64,000 nt of DNA from JBEBGV01 sp040081265 (GTDB lineage: Bacteria; Acidobacteriota; Vicinamibacteria; Vicinamibacterales; UBA2999). This document shows, piece by piece, positions 15,836 to 26,046 of this stretch. Position 1 is the stretch's first letter, and each line of letters begins with the position of its first letter. The notes beneath the pieces are model-generated. The model was not told where the DNA came from. It saw nothing but the letters and a program-made list of their open reading frames with translations, and made no database searches. Position numbers and translations under genes: made by a program. The stretch spans positions 1 through 64,000 of the forward strand of contig JBEBGV010000001.1 in assembly GCA_040081265.1 (NCBI GenBank), given 5' to 3'.

Positions 15836-18642
15836 GCTCCGCTCTCCAGGCGTACGAAAACGACCGGATCGAGCTCGGGCGCTACGTGTGCGCGTTCAGC
15901 GAGGCTGGCGCGAAGAGTCTGAGCCTCGCGATTCAGTTCATCGAGACGATGTTGGCGTACTGCCGGCAGTCCGATTCGCTTGATGGCTTGTGCTCGCCGA
16001 GCGATAGCGAACTCCGTCTTCTCCCGATCGCGGTCGAGCCGACGGCGATGCTGCTGGAGCAGTTCTGCGAAGAGGCCCTGACCGAGCCTCTTCGCCAGCT
16101 CAAGGCTGCCATCGAACGCCGAGGCCGCGTGATCTCCATCAAGACGACCTTCTGGCTCAACGCGGTCTCGCGACAGGAAGCGGTCCCAAACGTGCCGTGC
16201 AGTTGGGCCGAGGGAGCGGCCGTCGTCGTGTCGAAAGACGGGCAGTACGCGGATCTGACGTTCATCACCGGCGCAGAGCGCAATCCTCCAGAGCGACCAG
16301 GTGCCGCGTACCTCCGCGGGCAGATCCAGCAAGCGAACGATCGGGATCGGTTGGCCTCGCGCGGCGCGCGGGAGTGCGCTCGAAAGGCCCCGCACCCGAG
16401 GGTCCTCAAGCGAGAGAAGCTGGGCGCCGGTCTCGTCAGCCTGCTTCTGGTGGAAAACAACTCCAGGCATCACGACGCCGTCAGGCCAGGTGATGTTCCA
16501 CGAAAAGAGTTCACGTACCGCCTTTCCGCCCGCGAACTCGAGATAGGCGATCGTCATCCGCTCGACCCAGCTCGGCAGCGGGTGGTCGGAGAATCCGCGC
16601 GCCAGTTGTGGGTCGATACTCGGGGCGGTGCCCAGAATCCCGGCGCCCTCGCGAGCAGCTTGCGCACGCGCCCGGACGAGAGAAAGGAGTGTGTCGACCT
16701 TTTGGCCGACGTGCTCCGGGTCAAGGATCGCCCCCACGTAGACCGTTTCGAAGCCCTCCTCGGCCTCGGCTGAGTCAAGGACATCGCTTGCCTTGTCGAC
16801 GCCGAATTCTTCGAGAATCGTCCTGAGTTTCGTCTCTAGAACTTCACGTACTCGGTGCTCCACGCTGTCTTCGACGACTAGGTTCAGGGCTCTGACGAGA
16901 CTCTTCTGTCCGATGCGGTCGACGCGGCCAATGCGCTGCTCTATCCGCATCGGATTCCACGGCAAGTCGTAATTCACCACAACGTGACAGAACTGAAGGT
17001 TGAGACCCTCCCCGCCAGCGTCCGTGGACACCAACACTCGGGCGTCTGCGGCGAACTCCTGCTGGACCCGCCGCCGAGCGTCCATATCCAGCGACCCGTT
17101 CAGGCACGCGACGGAGAACCCTCGCTCCGTTAAGAACTCGCGCAGCATCTCTTGCGTCGGCACGAACTCGGTGAAGACCAAGAACTTCAGCGCAGGGTCG
17201 CCGTCCTCTTGCTGCAAGCGGTACATCCAATCGAGCAGGGCCTCCGCCTTCGCATCGGGGGCGGTGCCCATGCAGCGGCGCGCGAGTTCGAGGAGGACGC
17301 CCACTTCGCCGGTCTCGTTCCTGAGCGCATGAAGGCGCGCTTGTAGAAGAAGGTCGAGCTGCTCTTGGCCGTCGAGCTCGGTCCACTCGATGTCCGCAGG
17401 TACCTCGCGCTGGGCGGCAGCGTCCTCGTCGTCGTTCAGCGCTGAGAGCCTCTTCTCAAGGGTCGTAGCGATCGCGCGTGTGCTGCTCGTCACGAGACGC
17501 TGCATCAGGATCATGAGGAAGCCGATGTAGTGTCGCTTCTCGCGGACAGCCTGGTTGTAGCCCTCGCGCACGTACTCGGTGACCGCCTCGTAGAGCCGTC
17601 GCTGGTCGTCGTGGCGCGGAAGCCACGCGACCGGCATAAGCTGCGTACGGCGCGGCCTGAACAGCGGCTTGCCGTCCGCGTCCACCGCCCGCCGCTTCTC
17701 GGTGCGAATCACATACGGCTGCACTCGCTCGCGAGTAACAGCTCCGGCATCCGGAAACGCCTCACAGTCGAGTAGCCAGAGGATCCGGTGGAACGCATCC
17801 GTCTTGCCTTGGTGCGGTGTCGCGGAGAGGAGCAAGAGGTACGGCGCAGCTTCCGAGAGGCCCTCGCCGAGACGGAAGCGAGCGACGACGTCGCTGCTGC
17901 CTCCGAGGCGATGCGCCTCGTCGACGATGACCAAGTCCCAACCCGCGGCGATGAGATCGCCGAAACGCTCGCGGTTGTACTGTTCGACCTGCTCCTTGCC
18001 CCATCCGCGCCGCGCGTCCATCGGCTTCACGGAATCCATCGGGCATACGACCTGGTCGAACCGACGCCACAGATTCTCCTCGCCGGCGAACCGGCGGTAG
18101 GCGCCGAACTCGCCCGGAACGAGGAGTCGGAAGTCCTCGTTGAAGTGGGTCTTCATCTCGGAGACCCACTGCGTTACAAGACCTTTAGGGGCAACCACAA
18201 GAGTTCGTCGAACGAGCCCGCGCAGCTTGAGCTCCCGCATGATCAGTCCGGCTTCGATCGTCTTTCCAAGCCCGACCTCGTCCGCGAGTAAATACCGGAC
18301 GCGCGCCTCGGCGACGGCCCGTCCGAGCGCGTAGATCTGGTGAGGCAGCGGCTCGACGTTACCTTCAAGTGGCGCGAGCAAGACGTCTTGCGCTACTGCA
18401 TCGGCGACCCGCGCCGCCGCGATCGCGTAGGTCAACCGCGCAGAACCGCCATCGACAGACACAGAGACGGGCAGGAGACCATCAGGAGCTACTCGTACCG
18501 TGGCCTCGCGACCCGGCAGGAAGACGCGATAGCCGACGTGGTCCCAGAGGTTGCGCGCCTCCACGACGCGCACCACCTCGCGGTGCTCCTTGCTGTAGGC
18601 CCAGTCGCCTTCGACGAACATCATGATGTTCGTCTCAGTCAC
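15832..18642 (-). CDS. brxHII: BrxHII helicase of type 3 BREX (SNF2/RapA-like)
   Basis: This 936-residue superfamily 2 ATPase has the SNF2/RapA motif set: Walker A in DEVGLGKTIEAG (121-132), DEAH box at 241-244 (VIVDEAHRLGG), LLLSATPHQGK, and the C-terminal helicase lobe with STDAGGEGLNLQ and QRIGRVDRIGQ. A long C-terminal region rich in arginine follows. The protein is the DNA translocase or helicase of type 3 BREX. The start ATG lies 73 bp after the pglX stop; an ATG at codon 7 or 8 is also possible. The stop overlaps the pglZ start. Related helicases occur in DISARM (DrmD), but the neighbours fix this as BREX. Confidence 0.92.
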   Translation of the reverse strand: MTETNIMMFVEGDWAYSKEHREVVRVVEARNLWDHVGYRVFLPGREATVRVAPDGLLPVSVSVDGGSARLTYAIAAARVADAVAQDVLLAPLEGNVEPLPHQIYALGRAVAEARVRYLLADEVGLGKTIEAGLIMRELKLRGLVRRTLVVAPKGLVTQWVSEMKTHFNEDFRLLVPGEFGAYRRFAGEENLWRRFDQVVCPMDSVKPMDARRGWGKEQVEQYNRERFGDLIAAGWDLVIVDEAHRLGGSSDVVARFRLGEGLSEAAPYLLLLSATPHQGKTDAFHRILWLLDCEAFPDAGAVTRERVQPYVIRTEKRRAVDADGKPLFRPRRTQLMPVAWLPRHDDQRRLYEAVTEYVREGYNQAVREKRHYIGFLMILMQRLVTSSTRAIATTLEKRLSALNDDEDAAAQREVPADIEWTELDGQEQLDLLLQARLHALRNETGEVGVLLELARRCMGTAPDAKAEALLDWMYRLQQEDGDPALKFLVFTEFVPTQEMLREFLTERGFSVACLNGSLDMDARRRVQQEFAADARVLVSTDAGGEGLNLQFCHVVVNYDLPWNPMRIEQRIGRVDRIGQKSLVRALNLVVEDSVEHRVREVLETKLRTILEEFGVDKASDVLDSAEAEEGFETVYVGAILDPEHVGQKVDTLLSLVRARAQAAREGAGILGTAPSIDPQLARGFSDHPLPSWVERMTIAYLEFAGGKAVRELFSWNITWPDGVVMPGVVFHQKQADETGAQLLSLEDPRVRGLSSALPRAARGQPIPIVRLLDLPAEVRGTWSLWRIALCAGDERQIRVLPVFRHDDGRSLGPTARHVWDRFLSRDRVEPEGRLDGDHAASAFDGSLELAKRLGQGLFAELLQQHRRRLDRDREKTEFAIARRAQAIKRIGLPAVRQHRLDELNREAQTLRASLAERAHVAPELDPVVFVRLESGA

Positions 18643-18715
18643 TTTTCGCCTTGCAGAGACGGTGACGACAAACAGCTCCGGCGAGCGCGAGGTGGTTGAC
18701 TGCCATCGTAGACTC

Positions 18716-21475
18716 CTACCCGCCCACGCGCATCGACGCGTTGTCGAAGTACATCAGAATCGTTTGGTCTTCCTGGACCACGTCGTCCGGGAGCCGAGCC
18801 GCGATGGAGACGATGCTCTCGTAATCGCGCGCAGCCCAGGCCGCCTTGAACCCTGCTCTGATTGCCTCGGTCCGGAACACCTTGATGCGCTTCTGCTTCG
18901 AAGCTTTGTGCTCCTCGTATTCCTTAAGGAGGGCTCGCTCACGCATCTTTTCGAGATCCAACTGCCTATTTGGATCCGGGACGTACCAACCGTGCCCTTC
19001 GTCCTCGAGAAAGTTCTGTTCGAGGAGCTCTCGGAGTTCGGGAAGCCGTTCATGGTCCGCTTGATGCAGCTCCCGAAGGAACTTCGGCTGGATTTGCTGA
19101 TACGTCTGAGGCTCGGTAGTAAGCTCCTGCCTGAGCCACTGAATCGCCGTTCGTTCGTCGCTCACGAAGAACGAGAGCTGCGCCACCTCGTTTACCTGTA
19201 GTCGACGCCGGTCGTATTCCGCCACCTGATCGGGCAAGAAGTACATTCCGTCGCGCTCCGGCAATCTCTGCTTCAAGCCCGCGTAGAACTCCGCCGCGCT
19301 CAATGGCACAGTCGCCCCGCGCTGGATGTGGAATGCGACCATGCGGTCGAAGAGAAGAAAGCCTTGGCGCTCCGCGACGATCTCGACCTTTCCATCGGAT
19401 TCAACGAAGCGTGGCACCTGCTTCAGGTGCTGTCGAACGAAGTCCCACGCACCTTCGGCCGTGCCCGCGTGGAGCTTGAAGCTAGCCTCGAGTCCTCCAT
19501 TTGGTTTGTATGCGGAAATAACCAGGTCCTGTTTGACCGCATTCGTCGACGTAAGCTGTTTGTAGGTCTTGTGTGTTTTCTCCAGCGTGCGCACATCGGC
19601 AATGACAAAGCCCGCGCGAAGGATCGCCTCCTGGATCGCATTCCACACAGCATTCTTCGAATTGTGGAACTCGACCGTCATCCACCGGCCTGGCTTCAAG
19701 AGCCGATAGGCTTCGGCGAACGATCCAGCCATTAAATCAAGATATGACTGAAGCCCCTTCTTTTGGCTTGGGCTCACCACTGCTTCCGCGCCGATGTTCG
19801 TGTAGACGCGCGGCCACGATTCCCAGAGGAAGTTGAGCTCCGCATAATAGAGGTTGTCTCCGAACGGAGGATCGACGAATACGTAATCGATCGAATTGTC
19901 AGGGATTCCGTTCAGGTCTGTCGCAGACTGCGTTGTAACAAAGACGCCCTTCGACTGTGCGGTGTGACGAGCACTCTCGAGCCGCAAGCGGAATCGAATA
20001 AGCGCGTTCGTCTCAACAGCTATTGACGATACATACATCGTCCCCGAGAGTGTTTGTCCGATGACGCCCCCACGCTTGTTGAAGTAATTGGACACCAGCA
20101 GGCGATTCATCTTCGTCGCCCAGGCATGCGTCGAGGTGAACAGAAACTGCAGGAATGGAGAGTGCGTCTTTATCGCTTCATCCCAGACGCGTGCCAACAC
20201 CGCGAGGTTGCGCCACGTGTAGAAGTGGTGCGCATGCGTGAAGCCGAAGTGATAGCCAGCCCTCCAGGTATCACCCCAGCGCTCGCCCTTGAGCATGAAA
20301 GGCTGTTCGGGAATTCTGCCGGCGATCTGAATCGCTTGAGTCCGCCGGAGTATTTCGGCATCCTCCGCATCAGGGATCTTCTCGAAGCGTGAGGTGCCAA
20401 CCGAGTAGTTGATGAGAACCGGCACCTGTTTCCTTTGTGAGACAACGCATCGAAGTACGGGGTCGAGGACGGACTCGGTGGCTCGCTGCATATTGTCTTT
20501 CCGCAGAGTGGAGCGGCAGTGAGGACAAGCAATCTCGTCCCGTACAGACGCATTCTCCGAGTCCGCCGCAACGTTCCAGTACACGATCTCGGTCGAACAC
20601 TCCGGGCAGAGGAAGACGTCTGACCAGAGAACAAAGTTCACGGTCCCTCGCGGCGCCTCAGCCCGTTTCATATTCTTCCGATTGTTCGAACTACGATCGG
20701 AAGATCCCCATCCCGTGTGGGCGGTTGTGAAAGCCCATCCGAGTTCCTCTTCGATGGACGATAGGAGACGCTCGGCGTGTTCGATCTCCCGTTGGACATC
20801 GAACTGCACATTGTAGTTGTGCGCTATGAGCGAGGCGACAGGGCCGAGGTCGCATAGGATTGCATGACGACGCCCCCACTCGACTTGAGAGTCCGCACTC
20901 TCAATACTGCGGCGAAGCTGGTCGCTCGGTCGTCCGCACAACTCGGCGGCAACCCCTGTCATTCCAGAGCCACAGAATGAGTCGAGGACCACGTCGCCTG
21001 GCGAGGTGTAGTGCAGGACGTACTGCATGATTGCCTGGTGCGGGACTTTTGTGTGATACGAGTGAGCGTTGTAGATCGGGTCGTTCTTCCCCTCACTGAC
21101 GTCAGCTGCGAAGGGTTGCTTTGAGTAAGCGACCGCGGGATCGTAGACCTTGCCGTTCCGCCGTAGGAGTTCGCCCAGGAATGGGTTGGGACAAGCCGTG
21201 TAATAGGGTGGATCGGAGAGAGCGATGATGTCCTCGTCATCTCCGATCGGGAAACCCTTTGTCTTGCGAAACGCTGGGTCCTTGAGCTTCTCGCGCAGCC
21301 TCTCGATGAAGAAAGCGCGGCGCGCGGAATCGCTATCGAACGTCATGCCAAGGCACTCTACCGGCGCGCCACGTTCGACAGCTTGCTGCTCTGCGGACTT
21401 GTCAAGGAGACGCATCTGACCCGAGGGCCCGATGAACAGGTCGCCAGCCCCAGCAGCTTTCTTGCCCTTCACCAT
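18716..21475 (-). CDS. pglX: PglX-type DNA methyltransferase of type 3 BREX
   Basis: This 919-residue amino-methyltransferase marks host DNA so that BREX spares it. Motif IV is SDPPYY (87-92) and precedes motif I, DSFCGSGMTG (165-174), which is the beta-class order. A zinc-ribbon-like insert has C290/C293 and C317/C320. A second DPPF motif (FVDPPFGDNLYYAELNF, about 533-549) follows, with the helix LKPGRWMTVEFHN. The C-terminal part is helical and charged. The protein matches PglXI of type 3 BREX in size and order and lacks the nuclease domain of PglX from type 1. It starts 70 bp after the brxC stop. The target sequence cannot be read from the protein. Confidence 0.9.
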   Translation of the reverse strand: MVKGKKAAGAGDLFIGPSGQMRLLDKSAEQQAVERGAPVECLGMTFDSDSARRAFFIERLREKLKDPAFRKTKGFPIGDDEDIIALSDPPYYTACPNPFLGELLRRNGKVYDPAVAYSKQPFAADVSEGKNDPIYNAHSYHTKVPHQAIMQYVLHYTSPGDVVLDSFCGSGMTGVAAELCGRPSDQLRRSIESADSQVEWGRRHAILCDLGPVASLIAHNYNVQFDVQREIEHAERLLSSIEEELGWAFTTAHTGWGSSDRSSNNRKNMKRAEAPRGTVNFVLWSDVFLCPECSTEIVYWNVAADSENASVRDEIACPHCRSTLRKDNMQRATESVLDPVLRCVVSQRKQVPVLINYSVGTSRFEKIPDAEDAEILRRTQAIQIAGRIPEQPFMLKGERWGDTWRAGYHFGFTHAHHFYTWRNLAVLARVWDEAIKTHSPFLQFLFTSTHAWATKMNRLLVSNYFNKRGGVIGQTLSGTMYVSSIAVETNALIRFRLRLESARHTAQSKGVFVTTQSATDLNGIPDNSIDYVFVDPPFGDNLYYAELNFLWESWPRVYTNIGAEAVVSPSQKKGLQSYLDLMAGSFAEAYRLLKPGRWMTVEFHNSKNAVWNAIQEAILRAGFVIADVRTLEKTHKTYKQLTSTNAVKQDLVISAYKPNGGLEASFKLHAGTAEGAWDFVRQHLKQVPRFVESDGKVEIVAERQGFLLFDRMVAFHIQRGATVPLSAAEFYAGLKQRLPERDGMYFLPDQVAEYDRRRLQVNEVAQLSFFVSDERTAIQWLRQELTTEPQTYQQIQPKFLRELHQADHERLPELRELLEQNFLEDEGHGWYVPDPNRQLDLEKMRERALLKEYEEHKASKQKRIKVFRTEAIRAGFKAAWAARDYESIVSIAARLPDDVVQEDQTILMYFDNASMRVGG

Positions 21476-21545
21476 GCACTACGCCCCAAGTAGTTCACGA
21501 GCACGAAGATGGCGTTCGCCGGCGCGATAGAGATTCCCATCCGCC

Positions 21546-24500
21546 CTACTCGATGACGATCCGGATCTTCGCCGGATCCTTGCCGCGCGTCAGCGCATCC
21601 AGGTGCTTTTCGAAGCGCCCTTTCAATTCGGAGACGGTGCATGGCGTACCACCCTCCGTGAGTGCCTTCGCGATCTCCGAGGTCTGGAGCGTAACCTTCT
21701 CCAGCCCCTGAAGCACCTGTTGCAGGACAGTGACGAAGTCGTTTTCGAGTGTCGCGGGCAGCTCCTTCTTGTCGATGAACGACTCCACTACCTTGCGATG
21801 CTTTGCCCCCAACGCGTCCATGCTTCGCTTTACGGTTGGATCCGCCAAGTTGTCGAGGAGCGTCCGGGTCCACTCGTCGTGCATTCGGTCGAGGTCGCCG
21901 TCGACCGCAGCAAGGATCTGGGCTGCGGCGGCGCCCGCGGCGCTGGGTTCGGCAACAGGTCTGAACTGGCAATGTGGACACACAGGGTTCGAATCCACGT
22001 CGGTCTTCGTAAGACTGAAGCAGGGCTTCAGGCCTGAAAGGCGGTTTTGCACTTCCACCAACTGCGCGCGAGGCAGCAGGTCGATTCCGGCGAGCTTCAT
22101 AAGGCGAGCAAGGCGAGGGTCCTGCAGGAGCTTCTTCTTCTTGCTATCGTCGTTCGCGCCGAGCCGCGCCCTCGCGTGAAGAGTCACGTAGGAATCTACG
22201 TACTGCTGCTTCAGCTGGGTCAGCGCCTGCGTGAGCTCGCGCTGGGTCTGGGGACTACCTCGCTTCTTCGGGCTGCTCAGTCGTGCGAGCAGTTCGCCTC
22301 GTTGGTGCTGAACCGACTCGCGCCAACTGTCTTCGGCCGGCATGATCGCCTCCGCAGTGGCGAGATATGCGGCGACGACGCCGAGCTCCTGAGCGAGCTG
22401 CGCTAACGCCTCCAGCGCCTTCGGCTGTGTGAGCGCTTCCTTCTGCGCGCTTATCTGAGCGCTCTCGTGCTTGAAGTTCTTGAGCTTCCCAGGCGTGTTG
22501 AAAGCCTGGAGCGACTCGAGGAAGTTCTTCAGCTCGTCGAGGCGTCGCTTCGCATCATCCTGCTCCTGCGATGAGAGAATCGCTCCGCCCCAGAACGGGA
22601 TGCCACCCTGCGCATGTTGCTGTGCCCGAACGACCTGCTCGAGTAGCCGCGAGACCTCCGTCTGGAGCTGCTTGACGGCCTCCTCGCGCGTGGCTGGATT
22701 AACCACGAGCCCGCGAGCGATGCCGAGCAGGTCGAAGAGCTCGGTGAGCGGCCCCACTGGCAGATCCTTCGGCCGCTCGACATGCTTGAAGTTAGCGAGG
22801 TCCGTGACCGGCGTGCGGGCAAGCTCGTCGAGCGATGCGGCGTCGAGCTTCTTGCCTGGGAGCGACAACGTCACGTCGCCGGCATGCACGAGCGCGGCGA
22901 GGATCACGACGACCCACTCGGGCTCGAGCCTGAACCGCGAGTCGTATTCCACGCCTTGGGCGTCGGCGATGAGCTCAGCGCGGTTGAGTACCTGTCCCTG
23001 ACCCTTTTTGGCGAGCAGCTCAAGGAAATGCTTGGTGTACCGTGATTGCTTCGCAGCCAAGCGATCTCCATCGAGCAGCTCGAGAGCGTCGAGCACGGCA
23101 GTTCCTTGCTTGCTCTGAACGTTACCGGCGATCGCCCGGATCGCGTCCTGCGCCGCCTGCGGTCGGTTCTGATTCGTGATGAGCGTCGAAAAGACTGGGT
23201 ACTCAGGAAACTCTTCGGCGAAGCGAGTGGCCAGGCAGACCGAGGCCGAGGCGTTCACGAACTCGCGAACGGATGCCCTGGCGACCGCAGTGCCCTTCGT
23301 CCATTCGGCGAGCTTCTTCGGAACGTCCTTGTACGTGACCTCAAAGGCCGTGGTCATCCGGTCGCGCAACCACGCGGTGAGCTTCTTGAGATGCTCCGAT
23401 GCCTTCTGCTCGTAGACGTGCTTGGCACCAGCACTTGCGGTGAGGGCAAGTTCGCGCGCCGCCGCGAACATCCGGAGTTCCCGGCGAAACTCGTCGTCGA
23501 TGTCAGTGAGCCGAAAGAAAACCTCGTCGCTTCTCTTCTGATCGGTGAATGCGGGCGGATCGTGAGGTTGGATGAAATAGAGGTAGAAATCCCGGGGAGG
23601 CTGAGCGGTGGATCTCTGGTTCGGGGCGCCGAAGAAGAGATAGCCACGCCGAGTCGCTCTGCGTTCTCGCCACTCGACTTCGTGCTCCCAGATGTTGTAG
23701 CCCGTGACGTACTGCGGGGCTGCAGGGTCCTCAAGGACGATCTGCTTGAGCGCGTCGAAGTAGTACTGATCGAGCTGCGAATCAGACAGACCTTCCGCCT
23801 TCAGATCAATCAGCGACTCGAAATCGACGTCCTTCTTGAGGTCGAGGAAGTATTGCCCGTTGTCGCTGTTGAAGGACAGAAACTGGCCGCTCACTGTCTT
23901 GACAATCTCGCGGAGCACTGCCTCGACGGTTGTCTTGAGGAAGTCGGCTTCCTGCTCGGGCAGCGGCAGGTGCAGGCAGAGGTCGTCACGCAGCTCCTCC
24001 GCCGTTGCGCCGAGGGGCGTGTAGATATCTCCCGTCGTGAGCCGATGGACTGAGAGCGCTTGGATGATTCGAAGCGCGACTGGCTTGTACTGCGGGCGTG
24101 TAAACGCCTGCTGGATTCGGCCCTCGAGCACCTGGCTCTTGTCGATGACTTCCTTGATCTCGGGAACGCTGCGGAACGCAGGGTTGTCACGCAGGTTCTG
24201 CCAATAGGAGTCGTAGGCGATGAGGCCTGGCTCCCCCTTCGGCACCTCCTGTTCGACGAGTCGCTTCATGGCGCCGGACAGCGTCTTGAGGACCTCTCGC
24301 TTCTCCGCGACGTACACGCGCTCGAACGTGTCGAGATACGCTGGATGAACGGGGAAGAGGCGAACGAACTCGTCCATGCGCTCGTTCATGGAGCCGTAGA
24401 GCTTGGCGAAGCCCTGCAAGTGCTCACGAATGAGCGCCTTCTGCTTAGGGTCCTTTCGGAGGAGGCGCTCCGCGACGACATAGGCAACGTCCTCTCGAGC

Positions 24501-25238
24501 GATTCGCACCTGTTCGAAGCGGTCCTTCACCCGCCGCATCGTGTCAGCGACAAACTGGAAGCGCGGGTTGTCGAACAGACTCTCCTGCACGCCGGCCATA
24601 AAGCGGAACCGCGTCCGCGCGCAGACCTCGCCGACCTCGCGCAAGAAGTTGAGATCGAGGATCAGCTCCTGCTCTTTGCGAGTGCGAAGGAAGTCAAGGA
24701 GCTCGTCGACGGCGAGCAATAGCCCATGGTTCGGATGCACCTCCTGGAAGGCGCCCATCATGCGGACGAACAGGTCCTTATTGTTCGTGACCTTGTCCGC
24801 GGGAGGGAACTGGTACGCGACCCCGAGTGTCTTCAGATGCTCCTCGAGTTCGGAGCAAATGACATCGCGCAACGACATCACGACCGCACCGATCTCGGTG
24901 CGAACGACCTTGAAGCGACCAGCGACGGGGCCGACCTTCTCGCCGATAGTCGCGTGCCGGAGGCTTTTGGCGAGGTCCGAGTGCTCGGCGAGCCCAGAGA
25001 GCACCGACATGAGGTGCGACTTTCCCGTGCCGTAGTTGCCGACGATGAACAGACCCTTATTGTCTTGGGGTGCGTCGTAGCGGAGATGCGGCAGCACGAC
25101 GTCGACGATCTGCTCCGCCATCCGGTCGGAGATGACGTACGTCTCGACCAGGCGGCGCGCCTGCTCGGTGGCATCGGCCTCACGAAGTTGGATGACCGTT
25201 TCGATCGGATCGAACTGAAATAGCTCTCCGTACTTCAT
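21546..25238 (-). CDS. brxC: BrxC ATPase of type 3 BREX
   Basis: This is a 1230-residue AAA+-type ATPase. Walker A is GNYGTGKS (67-74) in the context FIVGNYGTGKSHLMSVL. A Walker B-like LLLAVDELLDFL lies near residue 175. Long helical and coiled-coil stretches fill the C-terminal half, with a C-x2-C pair (VCPHCQF) near residue 1090. Size, motif and position between brxF and pglX fit BrxC of type 3 BREX. BrxC is needed for BREX action and is thought to act as a DNA-associated motor or clamp. Its start overlaps the brxF stop by four bases (ATGA). Confidence 0.92.
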   Translation of the reverse strand: MKYGELFQFDPIETVIQLREADATEQARRLVETYVISDRMAEQIVDVVLPHLRYDAPQDNKGLFIVGNYGTGKSHLMSVLSGLAEHSDLAKSLRHATIGEKVGPVAGRFKVVRTEIGAVVMSLRDVICSELEEHLKTLGVAYQFPPADKVTNNKDLFVRMMGAFQEVHPNHGLLLAVDELLDFLRTRKEQELILDLNFLREVGEVCARTRFRFMAGVQESLFDNPRFQFVADTMRRVKDRFEQVRIAREDVAYVVAERLLRKDPKQKALIREHLQGFAKLYGSMNERMDEFVRLFPVHPAYLDTFERVYVAEKREVLKTLSGAMKRLVEQEVPKGEPGLIAYDSYWQNLRDNPAFRSVPEIKEVIDKSQVLEGRIQQAFTRPQYKPVALRIIQALSVHRLTTGDIYTPLGATAEELRDDLCLHLPLPEQEADFLKTTVEAVLREIVKTVSGQFLSFNSDNGQYFLDLKKDVDFESLIDLKAEGLSDSQLDQYYFDALKQIVLEDPAAPQYVTGYNIWEHEVEWRERRATRRGYLFFGAPNQRSTAQPPRDFYLYFIQPHDPPAFTDQKRSDEVFFRLTDIDDEFRRELRMFAAARELALTASAGAKHVYEQKASEHLKKLTAWLRDRMTTAFEVTYKDVPKKLAEWTKGTAVARASVREFVNASASVCLATRFAEEFPEYPVFSTLITNQNRPQAAQDAIRAIAGNVQSKQGTAVLDALELLDGDRLAAKQSRYTKHFLELLAKKGQGQVLNRAELIADAQGVEYDSRFRLEPEWVVVILAALVHAGDVTLSLPGKKLDAASLDELARTPVTDLANFKHVERPKDLPVGPLTELFDLLGIARGLVVNPATREEAVKQLQTEVSRLLEQVVRAQQHAQGGIPFWGGAILSSQEQDDAKRRLDELKNFLESLQAFNTPGKLKNFKHESAQISAQKEALTQPKALEALAQLAQELGVVAAYLATAEAIMPAEDSWRESVQHQRGELLARLSSPKKRGSPQTQRELTQALTQLKQQYVDSYVTLHARARLGANDDSKKKKLLQDPRLARLMKLAGIDLLPRAQLVEVQNRLSGLKPCFSLTKTDVDSNPVCPHCQFRPVAEPSAAGAAAAQILAAVDGDLDRMHDEWTRTLLDNLADPTVKRSMDALGAKHRKVVESFIDKKELPATLENDFVTVLQQVLQGLEKVTLQTSEIAKALTEGGTPCTVSELKGRFEKHLDALTRGKDPAKIRIVIE

Positions 25239-25738
25239 CGCTGAATTCCCTCAGCAATACGTTGCTCGGCAGATGGAGCTGCGTGGACGATGATTGCCGG
25301 GACGTCTGTGTAGCGTCGGTACTCGCGGTGCCCTGGTTCCGCGTAAGTCAACGTCCTGTCTCTCACGCTGCCGCTCCAGCTCGCGATGATGGTCCGGTTT
25401 CGCGAGACACCCTGAAGGCAACGCAGCGGATCTTGCTGCAAGGCCGGGTCGAACAGGATCTCGATGTTGTCCAGGATCACGACGTCTTCACCCGCCGATG
25501 CCACGATCTCAGCGAGCAGCTTCGGGAGCCGTAGAGACCGTGCCTTTGATGTCAACTCGAGGAGCCGCTGGCTCAGCACGAGATTCAGATTCACGAACGG
25601 CAGCGAGCCGCTTTCCGAAAGCTCGCGCAACGCTGTGGTCTTCCCGCTCCGTTCACCGCCGACCACCAGCACGAGCCGGTGGTAGAGCTGGCTCGCGCCC
25701 CCGATCTGTGCGCGGATAGAATCCGCCAGCGCGTTCAT
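25235..25738 (-). CDS. brxF: BrxF P-loop protein of type 3 BREX
   Basis: This is a 167-residue small ATPase: Walker A GGERSGKT (27-34), Walker B DVVILDNIEILFD (about 85-97), and a sensor-like RTIIASWSG (about 114-122). BrxF is the signature small gene of type 3 BREX, always next to brxC. Its stop overlaps the brxC start. The HTH gene ends 12 bp upstream, so regulator and system form one transcription unit. Confidence 0.92.
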   Translation of the reverse strand: MNALADSIRAQIGGASQLYHRLVLVVGGERSGKTTALRELSESGSLPFVNLNLVLSQRLLELTSKARSLRLPKLLAEIVASAGEDVVILDNIEILFDPALQQDPLRCLQGVSRNRTIIASWSGSVRDRTLTYAEPGHREYRRYTDVPAIIVHAAPSAEQRIAEGIQR

Positions 25739-25750
25739 AGCCTCCCTCCG

Positions 25751-25987
25751 CTACACATTTCGGCTCCCCGTTCGCTTTCGACCTCGCGGCGGCGGCGACG
25801 CGTTTCGCTGCACACCATCGGCGCCTCCGCGGCGCACCCACTCATCAACCTCGGAGAGCTTGAACTTCCAGAGACGTCCGACCCTCTGCGCCGGCAGGCC
25901 CCGTCGTTCTATCCAGCGGTAGATGGAGTCCTTGACCACGCCAAGGTGCTTGGCGACGTCTTCCACGGAGACCCACGGCTCTGTCAT
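25751..25987 (-). CDS. MerR/excisionase-type HTH protein at the head of the BREX operon
   Basis: This 78-residue DNA-binding protein has a winged helix-turn-helix at residues 5-55: WVSVEDVAKHLGVVKDSIYRW, then RRGLPAQRVGRLWKFKLSEVDEWV. It belongs to the HTH_17/excisionase-like class. The C-terminal tail is basic (PPPRGRKRTGSRN). It is the first gene of the operon, 12 bp before brxF. Likely roles are autoregulation of the BREX operon or, as for true excisionases, recombination; no integrase is adjacent, so regulation is favoured. The TTGGC repeats at 26047-26072 lie about 60 bp upstream and are a candidate binding site. Confidence 0.85.
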   Translation of the reverse strand: MTEPWVSVEDVAKHLGVVKDSIYRWIERRGLPAQRVGRLWKFKLSEVDEWVRRGGADGVQRNASPPPRGRKRTGSRNV

Positions 25988-26046
25988 CCTGCCGACTCAC
26001 GGGCGCCGAACCGACGGCGCAAGATCGAAAAGTTGAGCATACAGGG

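Noticed and set aside
15832..18642. DISARM drmD as the identity of the helicase
   Set aside because: The neighbours brxF, brxC, pglZ and brxA fix it as BREX; no drmA, drmB or drmC is present.
25751..25987. Excisionase of an integrated element
   Set aside because: No integrase is adjacent and it is the first gene of the BREX operon, so regulation is the better reading.
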